A stretch of 64,000 nucleotides of DNA from contig OZ020617.1 of assembly GCA_963971575.1 (NCBI GenBank), positions 39,652,606 through 39,716,605 on the forward strand, given 5' to 3'. Under the pieces are notes generated by a model, which searched no databases, was not told the origin of the DNA, and saw only the letters and a list, made by a program, of their open reading frames with translations. This DNA comes from Liopterus haemorrhoidalis (Eukaryota > Arthropoda > Insecta > Coleoptera > Dytiscidae). A program made the position numbers and the translations under genes. Below are positions 20,646-34,100 of this stretch, piece after piece; positions within the stretch are counted from its first letter, which is position 1, and each line of letters begins with the position of its first letter.

Positions 20646-21905
20646 CTGGCCAGTACTCATGGGAAAAACATTTTACCGCTACCAAATCTCATTAACCGAA
20701 TACATTATCTGAAAATTATTTGCCATTTTAGATTTTTGAGAGGACAAAATGGTAAAGAAGATCTGGAAAGATAAAGTGAAAAACTTTCAGCCGGTGTAAA
20801 GACCTCGAAAACAAAAAACAGAATATTTAGCGAGTTTTTGTGTACAAAATATCTGGAAATACCGGACAATAGATCGCGACAGAGGATTTACGTGAGTGAG
20901 GCCAAAAGTCAGCCTGACGGACTATGACCAAGAAAACATAGAGATGTAGAGATAAAAACTTAATATTCTTTATGACAGGCCTCAATTTAAATGTTTATAA
21001 AATCTCTATTTTAAAGTGGATTTTGTTGATGCATATGCAAGTTAAAATATTGAAATTTTTTATAAAACTGTTGAATATTCATATTTTTCGGTTACATGTT
21101 TTTAAAAAAATCTGTCTAGTATCAAATGTGTGAGAGATCTCAAATTTAATATTTTTGAATTTTCACGTTGGTATGACGTATTTGCATAAAATTAAAATCA
21201 GTCAAAAATTAAAGATTTTTATTTAAATACCCCGTAGTTATTCTAAAAACATAAAGCCGTATTTCAAAAAAAAAAAATACATACCTATATAAATGGTTTT
21301 AATGATAGTTCCTTTACGAAGCGTTATTCAGAAGATGCATGCTTTAACCCTGTCGTTACATTTAGTTCCCAAAGGTTGGCAGCCATTTCCTTAATAAAAA
21401 CAATATTTTAACAGTGTAATAGGGATGACGTTCTAAACCAATCCGAAGCAAGGACAAACAGCTCCTATCTTCTTACACACATTTCTTTAAGGTGACATCG
21501 AAATCTCGAAATGTCAATATCGGTATGATCACAATACCTTCCTTATATATGTTGACGGTCCGTAAAAATGTAATTGAATTGAATTGAATTGAATTAAACG
21601 TAAAGTATGCCCAAGTGGCTTCCATTTTGATTCAAATACTTTCGCATTCTTACTCTTGAGGTATATGTAGCTCGGCGCGTAACAAAATTAAAAATAATTA
21701 AGCATATTTCATTTTCAAGTACTTTCAAGTAGGTATGACTTCAAAATCATTCAAGTCATTATCATCATCTTTTAGTCGTTTTAATTCACTATTGGATATA
21801 GGCCTTCTCTAAAAATATCGTTTTTATTCAGTTCCTTAAGTCTCGTAAAAAATTGATAAAAAGTTAAAAAATTGAACGTACAACCAAAAATAGATAGGTG
21901 AGTTG
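20646..21905. other. AT-rich spacer with (GAATT)n tract
   Basis: Nothing coding recognised. A pentanucleotide tract of about 5 units (TTGAA/AATTG) lies at 21571-21595 after GTTGACGGTCCGTAAAAATG, which could be the 3' tail of a LINE copy of which only the end remains. That is inference. Confidence 0.35.
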
Positions 21906-21907
21906 TA

Positions 21908-22359
21908 GACCGGGAGCTCATGACAGTTTTTGGTCTCCGATTTCATACAGCATGCCTTTTGGAGGAGAGAATATTTACCCTGTGACAACAAAAAAGGGAT
22001 GATACTAAGCCACTGCACGCTTTTTAATTATAGGCATGTTGTATGAAAACGCGGAAAATCATATTTTTTTATTACAAGATCACATGACCGTTTGAGCCCT
22101 TTGGGACCCTCCGAATCGCATGCATATATTTAAAAGACTTTAAATTTGTTATAACTTTCTTTTGACAAAAGGGCAAGCAATATTAAATCAGAGAAAAACA
22201 CAAAAATTTTGTGCAAGCGGAAATGCAATTTTCCGTATGACCGGAAAGCGTGCAGGGGTTTAGTACCATCCCTTTTTTGTTGTCACAGGGTAAATATTCT
22301 CTCCTCCAAAAGGCATGCTGTATGAAATCGGAGACCAAAAATGTCATGAGCTCCCGGTC
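21908..22359. mobile_element. Long-TIR MITE (GACCGGGAGCTC family), copy 2
   Basis: Same ends and same inverted arms as the copy at 14161-14634. It is flanked by TA at 21906-21907 and 22360-22361, which supports a TA target duplication. The central spacer differs from copy 1. Confidence 0.82.
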
Positions 22360-22807
22360 TATTGTCATATCTGGTGAATCATCATCTTTACAACTAGACC
22401 ACTCATCGCGGATGTCCCCTATCACCTTCTTCTCTTTTGGTGACTTTTATTGTCTGGTTTTTCCATTGGTTCTGGTTTCATTTTGAGTGATGTCCGGGAT
22501 TTTACCCCGCATTCCTGCGCTTCGTGTGTAATTTTCTTACCATGAAACCACAATTTTCCTTCAGTTAACCGGTTCAGAAACCGGTGTGCCACGAAACGAT
22601 GCTACCTGCCACGGCACAATTTGGCCAAGAGAAGAAAAAAGCACAAATAATCTGTCTGTAACAGACAACACATACTTAATTTAAAAATATTTATATTACT
22701 AGGTTATTACCCGTCAACAATGACGGATTTATACAGGAAATCACCAGTTAGCTAATCACGGGGGAGGGCGTCACCTGTCAGCCAATCAAGATACAGGGGT
22801 GTCCCCA

Positions 22808-24400
22808 GTTAGCCAATCACGAGAACTTTAGAAAAATTGACGTCATAATGTTACCGACACTACATACAGACACTTGCTAATTATATAGTTAGATTATTTA
22901 TTCATTAACTTTTTAAGATGAGAAAACGATTCATTTTTACTTAGTACATTACATTTATGTTGTTAAAACTAAAAATAATTTGAGACGTTAATTTATGCCT
23001 ACGCAACCCTAGATATTTCTATATGTAATTATATTCGTAGATACATAGAGAATAAATCTGCAAAATATTGTTCATATCAGTTAAAGGATATAGGCTTGTC
23101 TAGAGTTTCTCGTGTATGCCTACGAAACCCAAAACATTTATATATAAAATTTTATCCGCAGTTTCTTAGAGAATAAATCTGCAAAATATTGTTCATATCG
23201 GTCAAAGGAAACAGGAGTATCTACAATCTCTTGTTTATGCCTACGAAACCCTAGATATTTATTTATGTAATTATATTTGTAGATTCTTAGAGAATAAATG
23301 TGCAAAATATTGTTCATATCGGTCAAAGGAAACAGGAGTATCTAGAGTCTCTTGTTTATGGCTACGAAACTCTAGACATGTATGCATATAATTATATTCG
23401 TAGATTCTTAGAAAATAAATCTGAAAAATACTGTTCATATGAAAGGATCAAAGGATATAGGAGTACCCTAGGGTTTCTTGTTTATGCCCACGAAGCCCTA
23501 TACATTTCTATAAGTTATTTTATCAGATTTTTAGCAGATTTTTAAATAATAAATCTGCAAAATATTTTTCATATCGATCAAAGAATATAGAAGTGTCTAC
23601 AGTTTCTTATTTATGCCAAAAAAACTCTAGATATTTCTATACGATGTTTTATCCCCAGATTTTTAGAGAATAAATTTTGCAAAATGTTTTTCATATCGAT
23701 CAAAGAATATAGGAGTGTCTAGAGTTTCTTATTTATATCTACGAAACCCTAGATATTTCTGTATGTTATTTTATCCAAAGATTCTTAGAGAATAAATCTG
23801 CAAATATTGTTCATATAGGTCAAAGGATATAGAAGTCTCTTGTTTATGCCTATGAAACCCTAGACATTTATGTATGTAATGATATTTGTAGGTTCTTAGA
23901 GAATATATCTCCAAAATATTGTTCATATTGGTCAAAGGATATAGCAGTGTCTAGAGATTCTTGTTTATGCCTACGAAACCCTAGACATTTCTATAAATAA
24001 TTATATTTGTAGATTCTAAAATAATAAACCTGCAAAATATTATTCATATTGGTCCAAGGATATAGCAGTGTATATAGTTTCTTGTTTATGCCTACGAAAC
24101 CCTAGACATTTCTAATGTTATTTTATTCGCAGTTTCTTAGAGAATAAATCTGCAAAATATTGTTGATATCAGTCAAATGATACAGGAATATCTAAAGTTT
24201 CTTGTTTATGCCTACGAAATCTTACAAATTTTTATATGTAATTATATTAGTAGATTCTTAGAGAATAAATCTGCAAAATACCTGTCAGTCAAGTCAAATT
24301 GGGAACACCCTGTTTCCCAGTTAGCCAATTACGAGAACCTTAGGAAAAATGACGTCACTGTGTTACAAAATCACTAACACACGGTAGCTAATTATATATG
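22808..24400. repeat. Direct repeats framing the satellite array
   Basis: GTTAGCCAATCACGAGAAC...GACGTCATAATGTTAC...GCTAATTATATAG (22808-22890) recurs as GTTAGCCAATTACGAGAAC...GACGTCACTGTGTTAC...GCTAATTATATAT (24319-24400). The roughly 82-bp pair encloses the 121-bp satellite. This could be the two ends of one repeat unit or an element whose body expanded. Confidence 0.65.
22960..24295. repeat. 121-bp satellite array, about 11 monomers
   Basis: The anchor TGCCTACGAAACCC recurs at 22996, 23117, 23238, 23359, 23485, 23614, 23736, 23847, 23968, 24089 and 24209. Most spacings are 120-122 bp, with a few indel-shifted ones of 111-129. Each monomer holds GAATAAATCTGCAAAATATT and GTTCATATCGGTCAAAGG. 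No coding content. The same monomer forms a second short array at 39570-39945. Confidence 0.92.
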
Positions 24401-24632
24401 TACGATAGTAAACTCGAAATCTATGTGTATGTCATGCCTGCAGAAGGAAGATTCTATGTTCATTATATCACGTTTCTTTTTGTCGAAAATTTTTTTCATT
24501 CATGCGACACATTGATAAAAAAAAATTATATAAATAAATTTATAGAATTTTTATTTACCGCTCTTTTATATACCGTATGTCCTTTTTCAACTTTCTATCT
24601 CTACTTTGACTTTAAAACAAAAACTTTATTAA

Positions 24633-25178
24633 CCCTTACGTTACGGTGTCCTTTGGTTGCGGTGTGGGGTACAAATGTACCCCATTTTTATTTTATCGTA
24701 AATAAATAATTTATTAATAATTTGTATTCAGGTTTACTATGGAATATATTAAAATTGTTTTTTAGCTGAAATTAAAATATTTTCAATTGCAATTTTTTCA
24801 TACGTCCAACATTCATAAAATCTTGTTTCATACAAACCAAATAAATTTCTAGCAAAGCATAGTATACGCCCAACCTGATACGTCCGTCCGGTCCGACGTC
24901 CAGATTCAAACTGAAGCGAGTGTTTAAGCGGTAGCTGCTTTGCAAATATCAGGGAATTCACCCAAGTTGGCTCCGCCCTTTACTTAAAAATAACCAATAA
25001 AATTTATGAAAAATAAATTAATTAATATTAGGTGCTTAAAACAAAAATGAAAAAAATATTTACCTACATGGTTTCATAAGTAGGTAAATAAAGTATTTAT
25101 GGTATTTATAAAACTCAAGAACGATTATTTTATTCAAATTTTGTGGGGTACATTTCAAGTAGACCCGCTCCGTTAGAG
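24633..25178. mobile_element. Possible piggyBac-like MITE
   Basis: TTAA occurs on both sides (24629-24632 and 25179-25182). The ends CCCTTACGTTACGG and, inverted, CTCTAACGGAGCGG are related but imperfect. Both sides then show a GGGGTACA segment (24666 and 25144). The TTAA target is typical of piggyBac. A mariner relic begins directly at its right edge. Confidence 0.45.
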
Positions 25179-25182
25179 TTAA

Positions 25183-25810
25183 TAAAAATTGTTCAGTATT
25201 TTAATCCCAACACATTGTGCCTAATTTTGAATCAAAAATTTATGGAAACAATGGAAAACTATGGAAAAAGTTGGAAACAATTTGTAAAAAGACAATTGCC
25301 ATGCACAAATGAAAAAAAGACGCAATATCCTCAAATAGTAAATATTTGGGCAGGTATTTTGAAAAATAAAATTGTAGCACCCATTGAAGGAAACCTTAAT
25401 TCAGAATTGTATTTAGACTTGTTGCAAAACGAAATTGCAAACAAGATAGTTGAAATTGTAGGTAAAAATGAACTTTGGTTTCAACATGACGATTGTCCAG
25501 CGCATTATGCTACCGAAGTAAAAGAATATTTATATTTTACATTTCCAAGTAAGTGAATTGGAAGAGGAGGTGAAATATTATGGCCTTCAAGGTAACCAGA
25601 TTTAAATCCTTGTGATTTTTTCTTGTGGCCCTTCATAAAAAATATATATATATAATGTCAATAACATCGACTCCATAGACGGTTAAAAGTAAAAGATAAT
25701 TAATATTTGTAATAATATTCGCGGACTATTGCAAATTTAAGCAGAAATTTCTACAGTAGATTAGGTTTTTGTTTAGCTAATAATGAAAATTTATTTGAAA
25801 ATTTAATCTA
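25183..25810 (+). pseudogene. Tc1/mariner (DDE_3-like) transposase relic, C-terminal half
   Basis: Reads YPQIVNIWAGILKNKIVAP, IEGNLNSELYLDLLQNEI, ELWFQHDDCPAHYATEVKEY and after a stop PDLNPCDFFLWPFIKN. D in QHDDCPAH is the second catalytic residue and D in PCDFFLW the third. The far C-terminus is stop-filled to about 25810. The N-terminal half is absent. It abuts the possible piggyBac-like MITE. Confidence 0.72.
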
Positions 25811-25813
25811 GAT

Positions 25814-26380
25814 TAGAGATGGGAATTTCGGCTCAGTTTGCGGAACCGGATCAGTGGAGGTCGTTCAGTTTGTTGAGCCGGTTCATTGATCCGGCTCAGT
25901 GATCCGGTTAAGTAAACATGTTTGGGAGACACAGGTCGGTCGTTAGTTCCTAGGTAGAACATCGCTTAGAGCCGGTTCTTATCTAACATTTTTGAAACAA
26001 ACAATTCACTTTATGTAGCTACTGTATTTTAAACCAGATGTGTTAAGTTTATGGCGATGTTTGTTGCCCTTATAAATCGGACATCTACGATTTGGGCAAT
26101 ATTTTTAATATTTTTATATAGTATGGTTGTAAGAAAATACAGACTAAGCCTATTAGTTTCAAATTAACTGCCCTACAAATTGATAACAATAAATAATACA
26201 ATTTATGATAATTCACAAGGTCACTGCTCACAATCGCCCGACCAATCGTATCCTTGAAACTTGAAACTATACAGTGAGCCGTGAGTCGGCTCATTTCAAT
26301 TTGGTGAATAGTGTCACTTCGGTCAGTGTACTGAGTCGGCTCAGTGAGCCGGTTCGTTCATGAACGACCGATGGGTCGAA
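25814..26380. mobile_element. hAT-like MITE (TAGAGATGGG family), copy 1
   Basis: Begins TAGAGATGGGAATTTCGG and is homologous along its length to the element at 50076-51060. Subterminal regions carry repeated GAGCCGGYTC units. Its right end is decayed, so no TSD is visible here. It holds an empty site (GTAGAACATCGCTTAG) matching the place where copy 2 carries a nested MITE. Confidence 0.65.
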
Positions 26381-27598
26381 CGTACTATAATCATTAATTT
26401 AGAGACTGATTCAGAGAATGATTTGGACGTGTAAGATTTTTTTTTTTTATCTTAAACATTATTTAATTTAAAATTTATTTTATTGTAATGTTTTAAATAC
26501 TAATTGTAATGTTTTAAATTTAATTATAAGTTCAATAAATTAATTGTTTTTATAATAAAAATAAAGTTTATTTTGATGATATCTTATGTTTATTTCTTGT
26601 TACAATTGTGTCATTACATTGTGTAATGTAATTTATACCTGATACATCTCTGGCTAGTTTATGGGTACAAACAAGGGATTAGAGTTATTTGTAATTACCA
26701 CCCACTGTGTTTAGGACCATAAGTAGATAGACTTCAGCTTATCGTGAAAAAAACTATACATATTTGCTTTTGACGTGCCGCAAAATTTTGAGGAGCAGTT
26801 GGTATGTCGCGGATTCTGGGAAGAGCTTTGACCATGAGTGACAAAAAGTTGTGGTGCGCTGACTTATAAGCATTTACAAAATGTGTAATGTGTGAGAATT
26901 CACACTTCACAGTATTTTTTATTTCCGGAAATCGTGGTTGTTACAACCATTCATTAAAAGCCATTAAACCACTTAAGAATGAACAAAAAAGAAAAAACAA
27001 ATAAACCCCTAATTCATTTCGCAAGTTATGTAAAAAATGATTTTAATCCCCTATACCAGCATACAATAGTATAGTAGAAGATTCGGTTGATTGTGGTGCG
27101 TGCGCTAACAATGACAGAACTCGTGTAGAGGCGTCAGTTGGCGCTGACAGCACCAAGACACATTGTCCTACAACTTTCGTTTCAAACGTGAATCACGGGG
27201 ACTGGCTGGAAACTCTCGGTTATCAACCCGAAACGAGGGGACTAAACCCATATGCCCTACTCCCCCTACGTCCTACATATGAAATCTTCACATTTTATTG
27301 GATTCAGTTTAAATATTTTTTTCCACCTTGGAAAGAGAACTTGTGCAGAAGTAATAAGAAAAGTGATGACTAATAAAAGTTTCAGTGATGAATATTGGCT
27401 AAATAGACAAAACAAAGGGGAAGTTTCAATATCGGACAATAACTTATGTACATATATGGAAGGGGTGCCACGAATTTCATAAAATAAATACGAACATAAT
27501 ACGAAGAAATTAGAACAGGGTGCCTTGAATTTATTATACTTTATGTTAATGTGCCATCACCTAAAAAAGTTTGAGTATCACTGTTTAATACTCTTTTC
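26381..27598. other. AT-rich spacer with a Helentron-like tail
   Basis: At 26881-26920 AATGTGTGAGAATTCACACTTCACA matches the 3' hairpin of the Helentron-like family, with a decayed upstream sub-terminal motif. I recognise nothing else. Confidence 0.4.
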
Positions 27599-28801
27599 CA
27601 GTGTTGTAATAGATACATTTGAAAATATATCTAGATACAGATACAGATACTTGAGGAAAAATGTATCTAGATGCAGATACAGATACAAATTTTAAAAAGT
27701 ATCTAGATACAGATACATTTTTTTTACAATGTATCTAGATACTTCAAGATACTTTTAAGATACTTTCGGAAAAATGAAAACACCACAAAAAAAAAGAAAT
27801 AACTAGAGCAAGGAATATATTTGTTCACAATAAAAAATAAGTTATGCCCTATTATTACTCTTAAAATAAACACAAATAGCCTTTGAAGCTGTGTGTCAGA
27901 AATATTAACTAACTATATACCTATGTAATCTTTAAAAAAATCACTTTTTTATTCCAATTTCAGCGGATATCTCGAACATTTTTTGTTCGCTAATAAATTA
28001 CTGATTATTAAATGAGTATTTAGGATGGCAAAAATAAAACAACAATTTTATTTATTATATTTATTTATTTAATTCACATTTATAAAATTAATTCTTATTC
28101 TTAGATTAGATAATTACTTAATGGTTGTTTTACTTAACCGTTGTTAATAAAATTATTTAATTTTTTATTTATTTATTATTTTTTTAAATTTATTCAGAGC
28201 TGGAAATACAATTTCACTTTATTAAAATTTTATAGATAAAAATAAATTAAATAAATAAATAAATTATAAGTTTGAGAATTATGATAAAATACAAGTTCTA
28301 TATATAATTAATTAAATTTTGGAAAACATCCTTTTATTTTTTTCCTTTTTTTTAAATAAAAATTTAAAAAAATATAAAAAATAAAAGAATGTTTTCCAAA
28401 ATTTAATTAATTACATATAGAACTTGTATTTTATCATAATTCTCAAACTTATAATTTATTTATTTAATTTATTTTTATCTATAAAATTTTAATAAAATGT
28501 AATTGTATTTCCAGCTCTGAAAATGGCTGAAGCATGTTTTTACTCCCACCAAGCAAGAAAGAGTTTACTGGTCGCTGATTGGTTAATTTAAACTTAAAAT
28601 TCAAATATCTGAATGATGCTAAATGTATTACCAACTTGAAAAATCGTAAGGACATATTTTGTAAAAAGACCTTGAAAAAGACAAAATAGGAAAGTATCTG
28701 AAAAAAGTACCTGAAATACAGATACTTAGATACTGATTTAAATATCTAGATACCGATACAGATACATATTTTAAAATGTACCTAGATACATTACAACACT
28801 G
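27599..28801. mobile_element. 1.2-kb hAT MITE with TCTAGATACAGATA subterminal repeats
   Basis: Ends CAGTGTTGTAAT (27599-27610) and ATTACAACACTG (28790-28801) are perfect inverted repeats. CTCTTTTC is duplicated at 27591-27598 and 28802-28809. Both subterminal zones hold many GTATCTAGATAC/AGATACAGATAC units. A long foldback (28193-28521) lies inside. No coding region. Confidence 0.92.
28193..28521. repeat. 329-bp near-perfect foldback palindrome
   Basis: The arm from TTCAGAGCTGGAAATACAAT (28193) is mirrored to ATTGTATTTCCAGCTCTGAA (28521). The two arms are about 150 bp each, with a loop of about 25 bp around 28340-28380. The arms differ by only a few indels in A/T runs (TAAATAAATAAATAAATT versus a shorter form). 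If transcribed, it would form a long double-stranded hairpin. Confidence 0.9.
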
Positions 28802-28809
28802 CTCTTTTC

Positions 28810-29690
28810 ACACTAGAACTTCAAGACGAGTGAACTTAAAGTTCACCGATGTTTAACATCGGTTCGCTTTCACACTTGATGTTTAAATCTTCGGTGCTGC
28901 CATCTGCTACAGTAATTTTGTTCTTAAGTTACCGTCCGGAAATTATTAGTTTTAAACTGTCTGCGCAGACGTACATTTTGAATTATTATAAACATATATG
29001 GATATTTCATTCCATTCTACAATAAAGAATATATTATACCTGTATTAACATATAAGTTGATACATTTTATCTCAATTATTGTAGCTCTGTATTGTATTAA
29101 ATACTTTAATTTCGTGGTTCCTCACGCTCGCCTGTGACTCGCGCACGGAATGTTCCACTCGCATCGAATTTTCTCATTCCAACCTTGTTACAGAATATAC
29201 TATTATATATTTTATTGCAGAAAAACTAAAGTACAATTCCTATCTACACGCAGTTTTTATATGTCATTGGGCCCGTAATTACATAATTATCATTTTCCAT
29301 GGGGTGGGGCGGAATTATAACCCGTGCTCGGAATTATTGTACGAGGGAAAGTCAGTAATTAAGACACAAAATGCTATTACAACCAGTGGCGAAGGAAGAC
29401 CTCCGCTAGACTTGCCCTCCCATAAAAAAAAAATAATAATAAAAAAAAAATACTTTTTTTTTTAATTTAAAAAAAGATTTAGGTAAATCTTCAAAAATAC
29501 ATCAAATTATGTCCGAGGCTTTGGTTTACTAGTTACGAATTTTTTTTAAATTTTAATGTTTAACAACTTCCGTTTCCGGTTTCGGATTTTAATAAAAAAC
29601 AATAGGGTTCTTTCCAATTATTAGGAGAATTTCTTAGTACCAGAACGAACTCCAGAACACCAGAACTTAAGTTAAACCGTTTTTGAGTTA
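28810..29690. other. Spacer with a lone mariner-type terminal repeat
   Basis: TACGAGGGAAAGTCAGTAAT at 29340-29359 matches the TIR of the deleted mariner at 30584-31190 (TACGAGGGGAAGTCAGTAAT inverted). No transposase adjoins it. Otherwise AT-rich with nothing recognised. Confidence 0.5.
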
Positions 29691-29710
29691 TCGTGTATAC
29701 ATACAGACAC

Positions 29711-30512
<802 letters not shown>

Positions 30513-30583
30513 GGACGGCACTTCGAAAATATGTTTTTTGAACTCCCTGGACCATGAAACGTGGTGCTTGCCCCTTATATATT

Positions 30584-31190
30584 AAGGTCGGGCAAGTAAA
30601 AATACTCAAAGAAATACTTTTATTTTTCAACAAAGTCGCAACAAATATTAATACACTTATCCCATCGCTTTAACAATGCTCCATTACCTGCTGTATAAAA
30701 GTCTTTGGGCTGCAGTCTCAGTCACATGCTTACTTCTCGTTCAACATCGTTATCTCCTGCGAAACGTTTCCGCCAAGATGCTTTTTTGTAGGCCAAACCA
30801 TGAGAACATCCTATTGCAGTTGTTATGCTGTCTATTGTAACCCATCTGTTAGCTCGAACCATCTCGTCCACCCGTCGAATTGTTGCATCATTCGCCATCT
30901 GAACCGTCCAATTCGGTGTTCGTCAACAACTTTTAAGTGCTCTTGAGAGAATTTCACAACCCACTTGTACACTGCTTTACGCAATAAACACTATTCACTA
31001 TAAACAGGATACATTTCCGCAGTATACTCTTCGAGCACGATTGCCATTTTCACTCTGCCTGCGCACGCACACGGAACTGTCACTTAAGCTGGATTATGCT
31101 GCCACCTAATGACACTTTTGTAAATAACTCGGTGCTATTTTCAGCTTTCCAACATCGGTGATCTAATTACTGACTTCCCCTCGTATTACT
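30584..31190 (-). pseudogene. Internally deleted mariner
   Basis: On the minus strand, ATG is at 31047 (MAIVLEEYTAEMYPVYSE). After frameshifts come RRVDEMVRANRWVTIDSI and TAIGCSHG, the DNA-binding half. It then jumps to HLGGKRF-like sequence and QPKDFYTAGNGALLKRWDKC, the C-terminal end of SETMAR-type mariner transposases. The whole catalytic core is deleted. The right TIR TACGAGGGGAAGTCAGTAAT (inverted) ends near 31188; the left one (about 30584) is decayed. Confidence 0.75.
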
Positions 31191-34100
31191 GGGACCCGGG
31201 CTCTTCTCGGTGCCCCTGCATTCTCTTTCTGAGGTATTGGAGGTGTGGCGCCCGCTCCTGGCCCAGGTAGGGTAGGAGTACACGACGACACACAAGGGAT
31301 GACTTTGAAATGTCAAAATTATAATTGTAAGAGAATTTAATTTTATAAAATAAGGTCAGGTTCTTGGTTCAGTTGCGTTGCCAGGAATGATAATAAAAGA
31401 GAAAAAAAAATTATTATGAATAAAAATAGTTGAAAAAAAACTTAATCAAAAAAATAATTTGTACAAAAAAATTAAATAATTATAATCGTTGCAGACTGCA
31501 TTAATTGATAACGGTAAGCGCGGCGGTGAATGCGATGAATTACACTCTAAATTAATCCCAAAATAAAGTATAAAAAATCTTGATTCTAAATTTAAAGAAA
31601 AATTTATATCAAAAAAAGGATGAATTTAAATGATTTCTCAACAAAAAATGTTGAGAAATGGGTACAGCTCTACTAGTAAATTTAAAACAAATATATTAGG
31701 CTAAATTAAACAAATGAAAAAATTTAAACGCGTTCGTTCTGAATTGCAGCGACTTATGACGTCACTTAATAAAATGAAGAAATTTGAAATAAATTTAAAA
31801 TAGTTTTTATAAATAAAATTTAGGAAATTAGTAATAAACCTTTCTCTCGGGTCTTATAAAAATGCAGTAATTATTTAATTACTGCCACAATGACCGATTT
31901 TGAACCCACAAAAAAATCTGGAGGGAAAACTCCAGAAAAAATAACTTTTAACAAAATATAAATTTATTTAATTAATATATCCTGATATATTAATTATAAT
32001 TTACATAAATCAGGCGATCCTGATTAAATTTCACTGATTTTAAACTCTTACTGCAATATACAATCAAAAGACACGTATGCTCACCTTGATAGAAAATTAT
32101 TAATGAATAAATGGATTAATTTGGCTGGAAGGTGTCTTAGCAGCGGCTCTAAACAAGTTATATTTTAAGGAAAACAAATTGTTATTTTAAATAAATCAAA
32201 ATTAGGTTTAAATTAATACAATAATAAATTATTATAATATTAAATAAACTATTATTGTATCGGGTAAAGAATATGGTAGTATATTTTTATTTTGGAAATA
32301 AAATATCGCGAGGTTCTAAGCATGTTTTTCTCTATAAAATGAATTGTTATTTAAATTCGATAAAAATGGTAAAAATGATAATTAAATGGAAATAAAATAT
32401 AATTTGGAATATAAAAGAAAAATACAAGGTGGTACGCCCTAAGCGGGCGCTTCAGGAGGTATGATGTGTTGTGAGGCTCCTTATTTTATAAACTTGAAAC
32501 ACGAAAATGCACAGAAACTATTTTTTTTAAGATTTGATAGCAAATATAAAATAGATATAATTAAAATTGTTTGAAAGATTCCATTCGCCTGGAAATCGCT
32601 AACGCTGGAGAAATGTTTAGAAGATCAATGCATAATTACGAAGCGAGGTTGCGAGAGTGCATACAGAAGGAAGTGTAACGAATCGGTTAGTCAGCCCAGA
32701 CAAATTATTATCCAAAGGCAAACTTTCACAAACCACCCGTCGTGAAAATTTCTTTGAAAGGACTGCAATCGTTTTTTAGGGATTTTAAAGGGTACTTTGC
32801 AGTCAACATTTGTGAGAATTCAGATAATAAAATAAAATTGGAAACCTTATTTTTCAGCACGTAATTTATGAAATATAGTTTTTATGTAAAATTTAAGCAA
32901 AATTTATTATAATCTTATAAAAAAAATAAAATAGCTCCATCTATTAATTTTATAACTAACTTCAATTAGAAATTACGGTAATTCTATTTTTTTTTAAAAA
33001 TCTTTTTAACTTAGTTGACGTGTAACGTATATGTGTCGCAACCTGTAGAAGATAAGGAGAAAAATTTTATCCGTTAACTTAAAATTTTTTAATATCTTAC
33101 AAATTCTATAATTTTAACTCTGATTTTTATAATATCTTTGCAAGTAAGTGTAATAATGTTTAATTTTATATTTTATTTATTATTAATTTTATATTTACTT
33201 TATGTAATTTATTTTAATATACATGTACTTATTTTTAGGCTTTGAGAATGGTTCAGATCGAACCGAAACTAGTTAGTAAGTAAATAAATATTTTTAAATA
33301 TTTGACTAAATTTGCTTCTAATTATCGACCGAAACCCAAGAAAATACCTATATATTTATATAGTTTTTATGGTTCATTGCTCAAGGAGACATTTGTTCAG
33401 AGTTATTTCTTAATAACTTTTAACACTAACATCTCCTTGAACAATGCTTAAACTCTTTTCCCTAGAAACGCTACTAGCCCTCTTATATAAACACCCTGAA
33501 GACGAGGTCAGAAAGTATTCGGTCCGGTTAGCGTAAACATCTGTTGAATTCTTATAGGCACTGTGTCGGCATTCTGGTGATATATCCGATTCTATTTGTT
33601 TTAATCTTTGTCATTATTGTTACCTATATTTTAATCTTTCAAACTTGTTCTTGTAAATAATATATTATAATATATCAAATTCATTAATGTTAAACCGTCT
33701 TACTTAACGTGTGTAAACCTTCACCTTTACGATCCAGACTAATTACAAGATGCCTGATCATTCGGTTGGTAAGTACTAATACATATCATTTAATTCACAT
33801 ATCGTAATTATGAACCCTGGATAACACTCACGCCTAGTACCCGAACTCCATTAGTCAGGAATCTCACTTCAGTTTGAGATCAGACTTTATATAGTATCAC
33901 AGGCTCTCTACCTAGTTGATAATAAAAGCTACGATATTAAAGTAACGTATCAGGGCTCGCTACAGAAGGTCACACTTGTCGGATGTTATTTTTAAGAGGT
34001 AATTCAGAAATTTTATTGTCAACTAAAACTGCATTGTACAAGCATTATTTCTGTGTAATTAAATTTTGTTTAACTTGAAAATCCACTTTATTATTGTTAT

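Noticed and set aside
22960..24295. CRISPR-like array
   Set aside because: Whole 121-bp units repeat without unique spacers, and the genome is eukaryotic. It is a satellite.
24749..24961. 70-codon minus-strand open frame inside the TTAA-flanked element
   Set aside because: Not similar to piggyBac transposase or anything else I know.
33480..33960. Solo LTR of a retrotransposon
   Set aside because: TATA and polyadenylation-like signals exist, but no TG...CA ends, target duplication or second LTR could be found.
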